DNA from: Nitrospira sp.
GTDB taxonomy: Bacteria > Nitrospirota > Nitrospiria > Nitrospirales > Nitrospiraceae
Direction: 5' to 3'
Assembly: GCA_029240595.1 (NCBI GenBank)
Contig: JARDZZ010000011.1
Location: 1-47,793, forward strand
DNA: 47,793 nt
The notes beneath the pieces are model-generated. The model was not told where the DNA came from and made no database searches. It was given only the letters and a program-made list of their open reading frames with translations. A program made the position numbers and the translations under genes. Every line of letters starts with the position of its first letter. The stretch's first letter is position 1. Positions 34,177 through 43,111 of the stretch are shown in pieces.

Positions 34177-34641
34177 ATGCGTGTGTTAGTCACATCGTTG
34201 TGGATTCTCTGCCTGTGGTCAGGCTGCGGGATCATCATGGTCGGAGAGCCGGTTCAGAAACTGGATCTTTCGTCGGAGGACGATGTTGAGGAGACTCTCA
34301 AGGCAGTTCGCGCCATCCTGGCGGATCAGGAAACCCGCAAGACTCCATCGGTGGCGAAGCCGTCCGATCTTTCGTCTCGGGCGGCGCCTGCGTCTGAATC
34401 CGGACCGGCCGGCGAGCCGTTGTTCCATCCGACTCCTGCTCCGTCCTCATCGGCCATTGTCACGGGGCATCTCGATGCGCCAGCCAAATTTCCTTGGTCT
34501 CCGTCGCCTGCTCAGAGGCCGGAAGTTCCGGACCGTCCCGTGCCGGCCTATACCGTGCCTGCGCCGGTGGCGCCGGAGTATTCCGGCTCCGTCCGCTGTG
34601 CGCCAGACGGTCTCGGAGGTCAGCGGTGTGCGGGCCGCTAG
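34177..34641 (+). CDS. Small Pro/Ser-rich putative lipoprotein
   Basis: A 154-residue protein. Residues 1-17 form a hydrophobic signal (VLVTSLWILCLWSG) followed by C17, a possible lipoprotein acceptor cysteine; Trp at -3 is atypical, so lipidation is uncertain. A short acidic helical part (SSEDDVEETLKAVRAIL) is followed by an extended Pro/Ala/Ser-rich region and a C-terminal segment with two Cys in a small loop (CAPDGLGGQRC). The extended part could span the periplasm. No family recognised. The gap of 268 bases before it holds only weak repeat-like sequence. Confidence 0.55.
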   Translation: MRVLVTSLWILCLWSGCGIIMVGEPVQKLDLSSEDDVEETLKAVRAILADQETRKTPSVAKPSDLSSRAAPASESGPAGEPLFHPTPAPSSSAIVTGHLDAPAKFPWSPSPAQRPEVPDRPVPAYTVPAPVAPEYSGSVRCAPDGLGGQRCAGR

Positions 34642-34729
34642 GCAATCGACCGATGAATTCGCGGCTTGCCTCCGCTGAGCGGGTACAGGTAAGATTCGAT
34701 TCCTCGCCCCTTAATCGATTGGAGATGCC

Positions 34730-35503
34730 ATGGCGTCGACACGCATCGCTTCCAAGAAACCGCGACTGTCCCTTGACCGTAGCATCGAGCGCATGCGCAA
34801 ACACCTCGGGGAGCTCGCCGTCTATGTCAAGAAGGGCAAGGCCAGCCGCACGCTTGAAGAATTCGATGCGGATTCTGAACGGTTGATTGCCGAATTGCTC
34901 GGCGAAACGTCTGCACTCCTCGATGCCTACCAGTATGCACAGTTGGGCGAGGCCGCGGGGCTCGTCAACATGACAGAGGAAGCACCGGAAAGCATCGGCC
35001 TCGATAGCGAGCGCCAAAGTCTTCTCCAGCGCACTCGCGTCCTGGAAAGCTGCGTCTCAGAACTGGAAGCTCGCCGCGCCGACGAACCGAAGAAACTCCA
35101 ATCAGGCAGACACATGCTGACTGGTCCTCAGGTTGCCGAGCACATGTCATCGGATTTGCGTAGTGTCCCGCAAACCGCCACCTTGCGGGAAGCCGGCCGT
35201 CTGATGCAGAAATGGAAAACCGGCTCGCTCCTCGTGACTGACAGCCAAACTTACGTCGGATTCATCACCGACTCCGCGTTGGCGCGTGACGTCGTCGCGA
35301 ATGGCCTAGACGCCAACACCACGTCAGTACAGTCCTGTGTGCGGAAGCCGCTCGTGGCGATTCATGGAGACCGGCCGCTCATCGAGGCGGTGCGGTTGAT
35401 GAAGGAACAGGCCACGAGACATCTCGCTGTCGCCCAGGACGGGGAGATCATCGGCGTGATTTCCGTGTCCAACATTCTGCGGTATTACTCCGGCGTCGTG
35501 TGA
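34730..35503 (+). CDS. CBS-domain-pair protein with helical N-terminus
   Basis: A 257-residue soluble protein. Residues 1-125 are helical and charged, with a coiled-coil stretch (about 95-118: LLQRTRVLESCVSELEARR). Residues 132-255 are a CBS pair: VAEHMSSDLRSVPQTATLREAGRLM then VGFITDSALAR, and PLVAIHGDRPLIEAVRLM then IIGVISVSNILR. CBS pairs bind adenine nucleotides and act as energy or redox sensors. GGAG lies just upstream of the ATG. The zinc-ribbon gene follows 94 bases downstream on the same strand. Ligand and partner unknown. Confidence 0.85.
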   Translation: MASTRIASKKPRLSLDRSIERMRKHLGELAVYVKKGKASRTLEEFDADSERLIAELLGETSALLDAYQYAQLGEAAGLVNMTEEAPESIGLDSERQSLLQRTRVLESCVSELEARRADEPKKLQSGRHMLTGPQVAEHMSSDLRSVPQTATLREAGRLMQKWKTGSLLVTDSQTYVGFITDSALARDVVANGLDANTTSVQSCVRKPLVAIHGDRPLIEAVRLMKEQATRHLAVAQDGEIIGVISVSNILRYYSGVV

Positions 35504-35597
35504 CCTCGTGCCCGTGGTTGGAACGAGGTTCGACGCGTTCGGCACAAAGACATGGACGACAGAAGAGCAAGCACTCTTTGAAGGAGGAGGAAAGCTC

Positions 35598-35957
35598 ATG
35601 GGACCGACCAAAGCAATCATTAAGGATCAGGCTTTGTATGAAGCGGCGACGGAAAAATTAATCAAGGATGGATTCGCGAGCCGGCGGGACATCGAAGACT
35701 ACGTCAACCATCACTACCTGGCGCTCCCCGTCGTCGATAACGCGGGGAATGCGTGGCTCTTGGACGGGAAACCCATCTATTGTTTCCGCGGCAGTCAGTA
35801 CGAAACACTCGACGACCAACGTGTGCATCTGGCCCGCTGTCCTGACTGCGGAGGCATGGGGATCCGGTCGGATGAATTTACGGTCGAATCCGATTGCATT
35901 CGTTGCATCGCGTGCGGACACGAGTTCGATGCACGGTTGGAGATGATGGAAACGTAG
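35598..35957 (+). CDS. Hypothetical protein with C-terminal zinc ribbon
   Basis: A 119-residue protein from ATG 35598, picked for the very strong AAGGAGGAGG site; the open frame extends further upstream without support. The C-terminal third has CPDCGG (about residue 81) and, about 20 residues on, CIRCIACGHEF, a four- to five-cysteine zinc-ribbon pattern. The N-terminal part is helical (ALYEAATEKLIKDGFASRRDIEDYV). Zinc ribbons of this kind bind nucleic acid or stabilise protein folds. No family name recognised. Downstream of its stop lies a repeat-family copy. Confidence 0.7.
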   Translation: MGPTKAIIKDQALYEAATEKLIKDGFASRRDIEDYVNHHYLALPVVDNAGNAWLLDGKPIYCFRGSQYETLDDQRVHLARCPDCGGMGIRSDEFTVESDCIRCIACGHEFDARLEMMET

Positions 35958-36003
35958 AGGAACCCGTGCTGGTCCCTTGCTCCCCGAGCGCCCCGCCCTG
36001 TGA

Positions 36004-36092
36004 AGGGCCTCGCTCAAGGGCGCAGTCGGACCAGCATCGGGCGCCCTTCCCGACGTGGACTGTGGGAACAGGTGCTCGGTCAAGCGCGCAGT
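36004..36092 (+). repeat. Dispersed intergenic repeat, divergent copy 3
   Basis: Half-units CCTCGCTCAAGGGCGCAGT (from about 36008) and TGCTCGGTCAAGCGCGCAGT (from 36073), the second led by CTGTGGGAACAGG. An 8-bp stem AAGGGCGC / GCGCCCTT also lies here. Similarity to copies 1 and 2 is weaker but the order of elements and the position after a stop codon are the same. Confidence 0.45.
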
Positions 36093-36223
36093 GAGGGATA
36101 GATTCAGACCGCGTCTGGCTAACGCCTGCGAATCCAGCACACCTCAGTACTCGTTCATTGGCGTCGGGTCTTCTTCAGACACCCGCTTGTCTACGATCAT
36201 GCGCTGGTCAAGGGGTGAATGGA

Positions 36224-36622
36224 ATGGCGGAACATTTCCAGGTCAAGACGGGAAGTCTGAAAGAAGTCGTCGATCTCACCGATCGGCTCCAAGCGCTGAT
36301 CGGTCGTGCAAAAATGCGGGACGGTTTGTGTACCGTTTTTGTCACCCACACCACCGCCGCCTTGACGACAGGGGAAATTGGCGAGGGGACGGAGCAGGAT
36401 TTGCTCGAGGTAGTGCAACAGGTGATACCTTCCATCCGCTTCCGTCATGCGCATGATCCGTCGCATGCCTGGTCTCACATGGCCGCGTCGATTCTTGGTC
36501 CTTCGCTCGTGATTCCTGTGTCGGACGGACAATTGACTTTGGGCACCTGGCAATCCGTGCTGTTGGTCGAGTTGGACGGCCCACGTGAACGGACCGTCTA
36601 TGTGACGTTACTCGCCTCGTGA
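36224..36622 (+). CDS. YjbQ family protein (UPF0047)
   Basis: A 132-residue protein of the YjbQ/UPF0047 family: THTTAALTTGE, EDLL-like EQDLLEVVQQVIP, HDPSHAWSHMAASILGPS, then the GTWQSVLLVELDGPRERTVYV end. Family members have weak thiamine-phosphate synthase activity and a conserved metal-binding histidine cluster, but the physiological role is unclear. ATG 36224 gives the normal family length (about 130-140); upstream codons in frame are not supported. AGGGG lies upstream. Probably transcribed alone. Confidence 0.88.
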   Translation: MAEHFQVKTGSLKEVVDLTDRLQALIGRAKMRDGLCTVFVTHTTAALTTGEIGEGTEQDLLEVVQQVIPSIRFRHAHDPSHAWSHMAASILGPSLVIPVSDGQLTLGTWQSVLLVELDGPRERTVYVTLLAS

Positions 36623-36731
36623 TTGCTCGGCGACATCCTGTTGGTTAGGTCTCCACCACATACGCGCTCTACTCCCTCCATTGGCCCGGTTCCCTTGGTC
36701 AGAGCCATCCTGGACGCTCAGGGGTTTGGTG

Positions 36732-36763
36732 GGTTGACCTGGTCAACCACTAAATCGTACGGT
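36732..36763 (+). promoter_or_regulatory. Operator-like palindrome over a promoter, upstream of zwf
   Basis: GGTTGACC-T-GGTCAACC (36732-36748) is a perfect inverted repeat with 8-bp arms. A -35-like TTGACC (36734-36739) lies inside the left arm; TACGGT 18 bases later could be the -10 box (36758-36763). A dimeric regulator bound here would block the -35 contact. A small GGTC-AGAGA-GACC repeat follows at 36761. Confidence 0.6.
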
Positions 36764-36793
36764 CAGAGAGACCATAGATGAGAAAGGGAGACG

Positions 36794-38260
36794 ATGGCGG
36801 AACCTTCGCTTGAACCGCATCTGTTTATCATTCTCGGCGCGACCGGCGATCTGACGAGGCGCAAACTGTTGCCGGCCTTATTTCATCTTCGCACCTACGG
36901 GGAATTAGAAAAACAAAACACCGTGATTGTCGGGGCCGCACAGCCCGAAATGAGCGAGGAGGCTTTTCGCCTCTGGGCTTACGAAGGCCTCAACAATTCC
37001 GTCGCTCGGCACGCGCCGGATCTGCGTAAATGGTGCAACGAATATCTTCACTATCAGACCGTCCGCCGCGGTGGGCCCGAAGATTACCAGCACCTCGCCC
37101 AATACATCCGACAATTGGAAGTGGCCCGCAATCTCCCGGAAAATCGGGTCTTCTACCTGGCGCTGCCACCGACGGCGGTGCCGCCAACGGTCGAATTACT
37201 CGATCAAGCGGGGCTCTTAAAAAGTCGGGGGTGGGTGCGGGTGGTATTCGAGAAGCCGTTCGGTCACGACTTTCACTCTGCCCGCGCATTGAATACGCTC
37301 CTGCATCGTTATCTCGATGAATCTCAGATTTATCGGATCGACCACTATTTAGGCAAAGAGACCGTCCAGAATCTGTTGGCGTTTCGTTTCGCCAATCCCA
37401 TTTTCGAATCGCTGTGGAATCGGGATTCTGTGGAGAACGTGCAGGTGACGGTCGCCGAGGATATCGGAGTCGAACATCGCGGCGCGTACTATCAAGAGGC
37501 GGGTGCCTTGCGCGACATGGTGCAAAATCATCTCACGCAATTGGTCACCGTGGTCGCCATGGAAGTGCCGGTGTCGTTTGAGGCCGGCGCGATCCAAGCG
37601 GAGAAACTCAAGGTCCTGCATTCGATTTCTCCCATTCCATTAAGCGAGGTCGTCTTCGGTCAATACCAGGCCTGGCAGATCGCCGATCAGAGGATTCCCG
37701 GCTATCGAGAAGAGAAAGGAGTGCTGCCGGACTCGATGACGGAAACGTTTGTGGCTTTGCGAATGGAAATCCACAACTGGCGCTGGCGCGGCGTCCCCTT
37801 TTACCTTCGAACCGGAAAGCGGCTGCCCCGCAAAATCACGCAAGTCGGCGTCACGTTTCGACCGGCACCCATTCAGGTCTTCCGCTCTCTGGAGCCGGGC
37901 AGTCTGGATCCCAATAAGCTGGTGATTACGCTTCAACCCAGTGAAGGATTCGCACTCGGGTTTTCCGTCAAGACTCCTGGGCGTCCCTTCACGTTCACAA
38001 GCCGCGCGCTGCAGTTCGATTACAAGCAGGCGTTCGGGGGAGAATTACCTGAGGCCTACGAGACGTTGCTGCGGGACATCATGATCGGCGATCAAACCTT
38101 ATTCGTGACGGCCGATTTCACGGAAACGGCTTGGCGACTATACGACCCGCTGTTGGCCGGCAAGCGCGAGGTGCATCCCTACACGGCTGGGACGTGGGGG
38201 CCGGTCGAGGCGGACCAACTGCTGGAACGATACGGCCATCGCTGGCAATTGGGATGGTGA
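36794..38260 (+). CDS. zwf: Glucose-6-phosphate 1-dehydrogenase
   Basis: A 488-residue enzyme of normal family length. The NADP-binding start is ILGATGDLTRRKLLPAL, and the active-site motif RIDHYLGKE (residues 181-189, catalytic-region H184) is intact; a second substrate block (RTGKRLP) is near 345. It oxidises glucose 6-phosphate to 6-phosphogluconolactone with NADP+, the entry to the pentose phosphate pathway. AAAGGGAG precedes the ATG. The next gene, an MFS transporter, begins 3 bases after its stop, so the two are co-expressed. A palindromic operator candidate lies upstream. Confidence 0.96.
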   Translation: MAEPSLEPHLFIILGATGDLTRRKLLPALFHLRTYGELEKQNTVIVGAAQPEMSEEAFRLWAYEGLNNSVARHAPDLRKWCNEYLHYQTVRRGGPEDYQHLAQYIRQLEVARNLPENRVFYLALPPTAVPPTVELLDQAGLLKSRGWVRVVFEKPFGHDFHSARALNTLLHRYLDESQIYRIDHYLGKETVQNLLAFRFANPIFESLWNRDSVENVQVTVAEDIGVEHRGAYYQEAGALRDMVQNHLTQLVTVVAMEVPVSFEAGAIQAEKLKVLHSISPIPLSEVVFGQYQAWQIADQRIPGYREEKGVLPDSMTETFVALRMEIHNWRWRGVPFYLRTGKRLPRKITQVGVTFRPAPIQVFRSLEPGSLDPNKLVITLQPSEGFALGFSVKTPGRPFTFTSRALQFDYKQAFGGELPEAYETLLRDIMIGDQTLFVTADFTETAWRLYDPLLAGKREVHPYTAGTWGPVEADQLLERYGHRWQLGW

Positions 38261-38263
38261 CGG

Positions 38264-39727
38264 ATGGTCGAACCGCCTCCCTTCATTGTGACCGATATTC
38301 CACAGCGGATGGATCGCCTGCCTTGGTCGAACTGGCATTGGCTTGTCGTGTCGGCTCTGGGGATTACCTGGCTGCTCGATGGACTCGAGGTCTCGATCGT
38401 GGCGGCGCTCGGTCCGATATTGACGCATGACTCCACGTTGGGATTGACGGAATCACAGGTGGGATTGGCCGCCTCCGCCTATCTGACCGGTTCGGTTGTC
38501 GGGGCGCTGGTCTTTTCTTATTTAACGGATCGGCAAGGCCGAAAAAAGTGGTTCATGATTACGCTGCTCCTGTACCTCGCGGCGACCATTTTGACCGCCC
38601 TCGCCTGGGACCTGCCAAGCTTGATGTTCTTTCGATTTCTGACCGGGGCAGGCATCGGCGGCGAGTATGCCGCGATTAATTCCGCGATTGACGAGTTAAT
38701 CCCGGCCCGCCGTCGAGGGCACACTGATCTGGCGATTAACGGGAGCTGGTGGCTCGGATCCGCGACGGGAGCATTGCTCTCACTCGTGCTGCTGAATCCC
38801 CGTATGTTTCCCGAGTCAGTGGGGTGGCGGCTGTGCTTCATCTTCGGAGCAGTCCTCGGTATTGCCATTGTGCTTGTCCGACGTTTCGTTCCTGAGAGTC
38901 CTCGCTGGCTGATGACACATAGCCGGATTCCAGAAGCCGAGGAGGTGGTTGCCCGCATTGAACGGCAAGTGACGCAAGATGAGCGCTTCAAAGTGCTGCC
39001 CCCGCCGAGAGGATCGATTACGATCCGGACCCGGCCGCACGGGACGACCATCAGCACCGTTGCACGCGAACTGTTTCGGTCCTACCCGCGTCGAACGGCG
39101 CTTGGATTGGCCCTCATGGTGACGCAATCGTTCATGTACAATGCGGTGTCCTTCACATTCCCCTTTGTCCTGACAAAGTATTACGACGCGCCGACCAGCA
39201 CCATCGGCCTCTATCTCCTGCCGTTCGCACTCGGCAATTTCCTGGGACCCCTGCTCCTCGGGCGCTTCTTCGATACGATTGGCCGTAAGCCCATGATCAC
39301 CTCCACCTATGCCATAGCCGGGGTGCTTCTCGCCGTCACCGGCTACTTATTTTGGACGGAGGCCTTTACGATCACGACCCATCTGCTAGCCTGGTCGTCG
39401 ATTTTCTTTTTCGCCTCGGCCGGCGCCAGCGCCGCTTATCTGACAGTGAGTGAAGTGTTTCCCATGGAGATCAGAGCCATGGCAATCGCCTTCTTCTTTA
39501 TGGTGGCCCAAGGGGCGGGGATTGTCGCGCCCTGGCTCTATGGCAGGATGATCGAGACCTCAGTGACCAGCGTCTATTATGGCTATCTGCTCGGAGCAGG
39601 CTTGATGCTGCTGGGCGCGCTCGCTGAGCTGGTGTTAGGCGTCAAAGCTGAGGGACGCTCGTTGGAACAGCTTGCCGCTCCTTTATCTGCCCAGCACATC
39701 AGCGAAGACACGTCCTCCGCCGCCTGA
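38264..39727 (+). CDS. MFS transporter, sugar/acid porter type
   Basis: A 487-residue protein with about 12 membrane segments in two bundles. Typical MFS motifs are DRQGRKKW (loop 2-3), RFLTGAGIGGEYAAIN (segment 4) with ARRRG after it, and RFFDTIGRKP in the second half. The pattern is close to sugar porters and aromatic-acid/H+ symporters. It lies 3 bases behind zwf, so transport of a sugar or sugar acid feeding the pentose phosphate route is an inference. The substrate cannot be read from sequence. No ribosome site is needed if translation is coupled. Confidence 0.9.
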   Translation: MVEPPPFIVTDIPQRMDRLPWSNWHWLVVSALGITWLLDGLEVSIVAALGPILTHDSTLGLTESQVGLAASAYLTGSVVGALVFSYLTDRQGRKKWFMITLLLYLAATILTALAWDLPSLMFFRFLTGAGIGGEYAAINSAIDELIPARRRGHTDLAINGSWWLGSATGALLSLVLLNPRMFPESVGWRLCFIFGAVLGIAIVLVRRFVPESPRWLMTHSRIPEAEEVVARIERQVTQDERFKVLPPPRGSITIRTRPHGTTISTVARELFRSYPRRTALGLALMVTQSFMYNAVSFTFPFVLTKYYDAPTSTIGLYLLPFALGNFLGPLLLGRFFDTIGRKPMITSTYAIAGVLLAVTGYLFWTEAFTITTHLLAWSSIFFFASAGASAAYLTVSEVFPMEIRAMAIAFFFMVAQGAGIVAPWLYGRMIETSVTSVYYGYLLGAGLMLLGALAELVLGVKAEGRSLEQLAAPLSAQHISEDTSSAA

Positions 39728-39885
39728 GGCAAGCCTCCACCGCCAGAAATCGACCCGTACACCCCCCGCGACAATCTCAGTCCCTCAAGCTGAAAACGAT
39801 GGCAGTCATCCCCCCGCTGTACGAGGGGCTTGACGGAGGCTTCGCCACCTGCTAGTAGAAAGGAATCCTAAGTAATGGAGGTCGC

Positions 39886-40140
39886 ATGCAGACTGTTCGT
39901 GTATTCGATACGTGGGTCACAACCCCTGATTCCACTCTGCACTTTGACGTCATGACCGCCGACCAATCCACGGCTCTCCGGCTCGCCAATGCTTACCTTG
40001 CGGCCCAAGGCCACACGACGATCTCGGTGACAGTAGAGGAGTGCCGGTTTTGCCATGCCGAGCCGTTGGTCCTGTTCAGTGAACAACAGCAGCGTGAGTT
40101 TCGTGATTGCGGGGGATTTATTGTGCCGTTATCCGCCTGA
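39886..40140 (+). CDS. DUF2024 family protein
   Basis: An 84-residue protein. VRVFDTWVTTPDSTLHFDVMTAD matches the DUF2024 start, and the ECRFCHAEP motif near residue 50 followed by a FIVPL end is also characteristic. Function unknown; family members are small and soluble. GGAGG lies 5 bases before the ATG. It precedes the exported truncated haemoglobin gene by 52 bases on the same strand and may share its transcript. The 158-base gap before it shows no clear promoter. Confidence 0.75.
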   Translation: MQTVRVFDTWVTTPDSTLHFDVMTADQSTALRLANAYLAAQGHTTISVTVEECRFCHAEPLVLFSEQQQREFRDCGGFIVPLSA

Positions 40141-40192
40141 AGGCGGAACGGTGTCGGGCTCGATCAGTATCACCACTACAAGGAGGGCAGCT

Positions 40193-40636
40193 ATGGGCAA
40201 GGGCATCGTCAGTGCGTTCGTGCTGTGTCTCATCGTCTCAACGGGAACCACCGCCTGGGCTGAGGGTGGCTCCAAGGGGAAGTCCCTCTACGAACGACTC
40301 GGAGGCAAGGGTGCGATTACGGCGGTCGTCGATACCTTCGTTGGCAAGGTCGGTGCCGATACGCGTATCAACGGGTATTTTGCGAGCACTGATCTGGTGA
40401 AGTTAAAAACCCACCTGGTTAACCAAATATGCGAAGCCAGCGGGGGGCCATGCCAGTACACGGGACGCACGATGAAGCAGACCCACGCCGGGATGGGGGT
40501 CACTGACGCCGCGTTCGGAGCCCTCGTGGAAGATCTCGTTGCCGCTCTCGATCACCACAAGGTCGGCAAGGCGGAGAAGGATGAATTGCTCGGCGTGCTC
40601 GGGCCTATGAAAAAGGACATCGTCGAGAAGCCCTAG
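40193..40636 (+). CDS. Exported truncated haemoglobin, group I-like
   Basis: A 147-residue protein with a signal peptide (residues 1-23, cleavage after AWA). The mature part is a two-over-two globin: SLYERLGGKGAI, the GGPCQYTGRTM segment, and the proximal histidine H98 in MKQTHAGMG. The B10 position, normally Tyr (F-Y), is V50 here, so ligand stabilisation should differ. Most truncated globins are cytoplasmic; a signal peptide puts this one in the periplasm. Roles in NO or oxygen binding are an inference. AAGGAGGG precedes ATG 40193; a terminator follows. Confidence 0.88.
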   Translation: MGKGIVSAFVLCLIVSTGTTAWAEGGSKGKSLYERLGGKGAITAVVDTFVGKVGADTRINGYFASTDLVKLKTHLVNQICEASGGPCQYTGRTMKQTHAGMGVTDAAFGALVEDLVAALDHHKVGKAEKDELLGVLGPMKKDIVEKP

Positions 40637-40648
40637 ACCATCATGCGG

Positions 40649-40675
40649 CCGGGAGGTCTCGACCTCCCGGTTATC
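40649..40675 (+). terminator. Hairpin terminator after the globin gene
   Basis: A perfect 9-bp GC-rich stem (40649-40657 with 40662-40670) and a CTCG tetraloop, 12 bases after the stop. The tail (TTATCG) is only weakly T-rich, so termination may be partial. Confidence 0.65.
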
Positions 40676-40741
40676 GTATCGTCTAGGTCGACCAAGGTGT
40701 CTCGGATTCCTCTGCAGATTTATCGTGGTCATCCCTACCTG

Positions 40742-40770
40742 TTGACAGCCAGCCGGGCGGTGCGTAGCCT
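40742..40770 (+). promoter_or_regulatory. Promoter of the methyltransferase gene
   Basis: Perfect TTGACA (40742-40747), a 17-base spacer and TAGCCT (40765-40770). Transcription should begin near 40777, 25 bases before the ATG at 40802. Spacing and the TAGCnT -10 form are the same as in the TPR gene promoter. Confidence 0.6.
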
Positions 40771-40801
40771 GTCTCTATTTTTTGCAGAAAAAGGGACGAC
40801 T

Positions 40802-41812
40802 ATGGCCAGACGCCTTTCTCCCGCAAAAATCATGCAACTCGGCATCGGGTTTTGGGGATCCAAGGCGTTGCTGAGCGCCATCGAACTGGGACTCTTCACC
40901 GAATTGGCCAAGGGACCGCGCGATGCGGATACGTTGAGACAACAGCTGGGACTTCACCCGAGAAGCTCGCGCGACTTCTTCGATGCGCTTGTCGCCTTGG
41001 GCATGCTCAAGCGGTCTGGACAGCGGTATGCGAACACACCGGAGACTGCCTGGTTCCTCGACCGCAACAAGGCTTCTTATGTCGGCGGCATGCTGGAAAT
41101 GGCCAACGCGCGGCTCTATCGTTTTTGGGGCTCGTTGACAGAGGGCTTACAAACCGGTAAGGCGCAAAACGAAGTGAAGACGGGCGAGGACTTTTTCGGC
41201 ACCTTGTACTCCGATCCGCAGCGGCTTGAGGGATTCCTCAAGGCCATGACGGGGCTCAGCATCGGGTCGGCGCGGATTATCGCCAAAAAGTTTCCCTGGA
41301 AGCAGTACCGGACGTTTGTCGATGTCGGGTGTGCGCAAGGCGGTGTGGCTGTCGAGATTGCACTGGCGCACAAGCACCTCACCGGCTTCGGGATGGATCT
41401 GCCCGTCGTGCAACCGGTGTTCGAGGCTTATGCCAAGGCGAGAGGCGTCGCCTCACGCCTGCGTTTCACCGCCGGAGATTTCTTCAAAGACCCGCTCCCG
41501 CATGCCGACGTCATCGTCATGGGCCACATCCTGCACGATTGGGATCTCCCCGACAAAATGATGCTCCTACATAAAGCGTATGAGGCCCTTCCCGCCAAGG
41601 GCGCCCTGATCGTGCACGAAGCCTTGATCGACGACGAGCGGAGAACGAATGCCTTTGGCCTGCTCATGAGTCTGAACATGCTCATCGAGACGCATGGCGG
41701 GTTCGACTTTACGGGGGCCGACTGTCGGAAGTGGATGAAGCAAGCCGGTTTCAGCCGGACTCACGTCGCGTCATTGGCGGGACCGGACGGCATGGTGATC
41801 GGATTCAAGTAA
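40802..41812 (+). CDS. SAM-dependent O-methyltransferase (Methyltransf_2 type)
   Basis: A 336-residue enzyme. Residues ~10-95 are a winged-helix dimerisation domain ([31 protein letters not shown]). Residues ~150-330 hold the SAM fold: [15 protein letters not shown] (motif I), [26 protein letters not shown]. The HDW motif holds the likely general-base histidine. Relatives methylate hydroxyl groups on carotenoids, quinone-like or aromatic compounds. The start is ATG 40802, which fits the promoter just upstream; the open frame begins at 40643 inside the terminator. The substrate is unknown. The SoxC-like gene follows 42 bases later. Confidence 0.88.
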   Translation: MARRLSPAKIMQLGIGFWGSKALLSAIELGLFTELAKGPRDADTLRQQLGLHPRSSRDFFDALVALGMLKRSGQRYANTPETAWFLDRNKASYVGGMLEMANARLYRFWGSLTEGLQTGKAQNEVKTGEDFFGTLYSDPQRLEGFLKAMTGLSIGSARIIAKKFPWKQYRTFVDVGCAQGGVAVEIALAHKHLTGFGMDLPVVQPVFEAYAKARGVASRLRFTAGDFFKDPLPHADVIVMGHILHDWDLPDKMMLLHKAYEALPAKGALIVHEALIDDERRTNAFGLLMSLNMLIETHGGFDFTGADCRKWMKQAGFSRTHVASLAGPDGMVIGFK

Positions 41813-41854
41813 GCGCCAACGACCGTTGGTCCATCATCAGAAAGGAGAACTCCG

Positions 41855-43111
41855 GTGGACACAGACCGCGCGGAGGAGTCTGGCCGACACGACGGCTCCA
41901 CGAGTGCGCCCTTGGTCGACCGCCGTCGCTTTCTAGCCGGAAGCGCAGCGCTCATCGCTCAAGGATCCGCCACGCTTGTCTTTGGGGCGGCGCCTGCCGA
42001 TGTCACCGAGGGCGATCCGATGCGGACACCAGGCTCGCCTGCCCGACGGTATGGCGACCGGTCTCCGTTCGAAGCCCCGGTCAGATTGAGCGGAGGCTCT
42101 CACTCACTCACCCCGTTGGAGCACTTGCACGGTATCGTGACGCCATCGTCCTTGCATTTTGAGCGGCACCATAATGGCGTACCGGCTATCGACCCCTTGC
42201 GTCATCGATTATTGATTCACGGATTGGTGGACCGGCCGCTGATCTTTACGATTCACGAGTTGCAGCGCTTTCCCTCGGTCTCGCGGCACGCATTCATCGA
42301 ATGTGCCGGAAATAGCCGGTCGGGTTGGCAGGGCGCACAAGATCTGACGCTTCAAGAGCTCCATGGGCTGACGAGCACGAGTGAGTGGACGGGGGTCAAG
42401 CTCTCGACACTGCTGGAGGCGACGGGTGTCCGGCCTGAAGCGGCCTGGATGCTTGCCGAAGGGAGCGATGCGGCAGGGCTTACCAGAAGCGTGCCACTTA
42501 CCGGGGATGTCCTGTCCGAGGCGGTAGTGTGTTACGGCCAAAACGGTGAAGCCCTGAGGCCGGAACAGGGTTATCCCCTCCGTTTACTGCTTCCGGGATT
42601 GGAGGGCAATATCAACGTGAAATGGTTGCGACGCTTGAAGCTCGGAACCGCCCCATTCATGACCCGCTGGGAGACGTCGAAATACACAGACCTCATGCCT
42701 GATGGGTCGGCCTACCAATTCAGTCTCGTCATGGAAGCGAAGTCAGTCATCACGAATCCGTGCGGCCGGCAGCAGATTCACCCGGGCTTTCATGAGATCC
42801 GCGGGCTCGCGTGGAGTGGAAGAGGACGCGTCAGGAAGGTTGAGGTCAGCCTGGATGCGGGTGGTACCTGGCAGGAGGCTCAGCTCCAGGAGCCGGTCAT
42901 CTCCAAGTGCCACACGCGCTTTCGTTTCCCCTGGCGATGGAACGGTCAGGAGGTCATCCTGCAAAGCCGCTGCGTCGATGACACCGGATACCGACAGCCG
43001 TCACGCGAGGCGCTCGTCAAGGTGAGGGGAGTTCATTCGAACTATCACTATAATGGCATTCAAAGTTGGAAGATCGATCGGGATGGCCTGGTGCGAAACG
43101 TCGATGCCTAA
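41855..43111 (+). CDS. SoxC/sulfite-oxidase-type molybdopterin protein
   Basis: A 418-residue exported enzyme. A Tat signal (DRRRFLAGSAAL) lies at residues 22-34. The molybdenum-ligand cysteine is C150 in FIECAGNSRSGW, as in SoxC. The central molybdopterin part is followed by a Mo-co dimerisation domain (about 290-410: KVEVSLDAGGTW). SoxC with SoxD oxidises sulfane sulfur in the Sox cycle; SorA relatives oxidise sulfite. No soxXAYZB genes are seen, so this is an orphan pair with the cytochrome that follows. The start is GTG 41855, 7 bases after AAAGGAG. Confidence 0.9.
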   Translation: MDTDRAEESGRHDGSTSAPLVDRRRFLAGSAALIAQGSATLVFGAAPADVTEGDPMRTPGSPARRYGDRSPFEAPVRLSGGSHSLTPLEHLHGIVTPSSLHFERHHNGVPAIDPLRHRLLIHGLVDRPLIFTIHELQRFPSVSRHAFIECAGNSRSGWQGAQDLTLQELHGLTSTSEWTGVKLSTLLEATGVRPEAAWMLAEGSDAAGLTRSVPLTGDVLSEAVVCYGQNGEALRPEQGYPLRLLLPGLEGNINVKWLRRLKLGTAPFMTRWETSKYTDLMPDGSAYQFSLVMEAKSVITNPCGRQQIHPGFHEIRGLAWSGRGRVRKVEVSLDAGGTWQEAQLQEPVISKCHTRFRFPWRWNGQEVILQSRCVDDTGYRQPSREALVKVRGVHSNYHYNGIQSWKIDRDGLVRNVDA

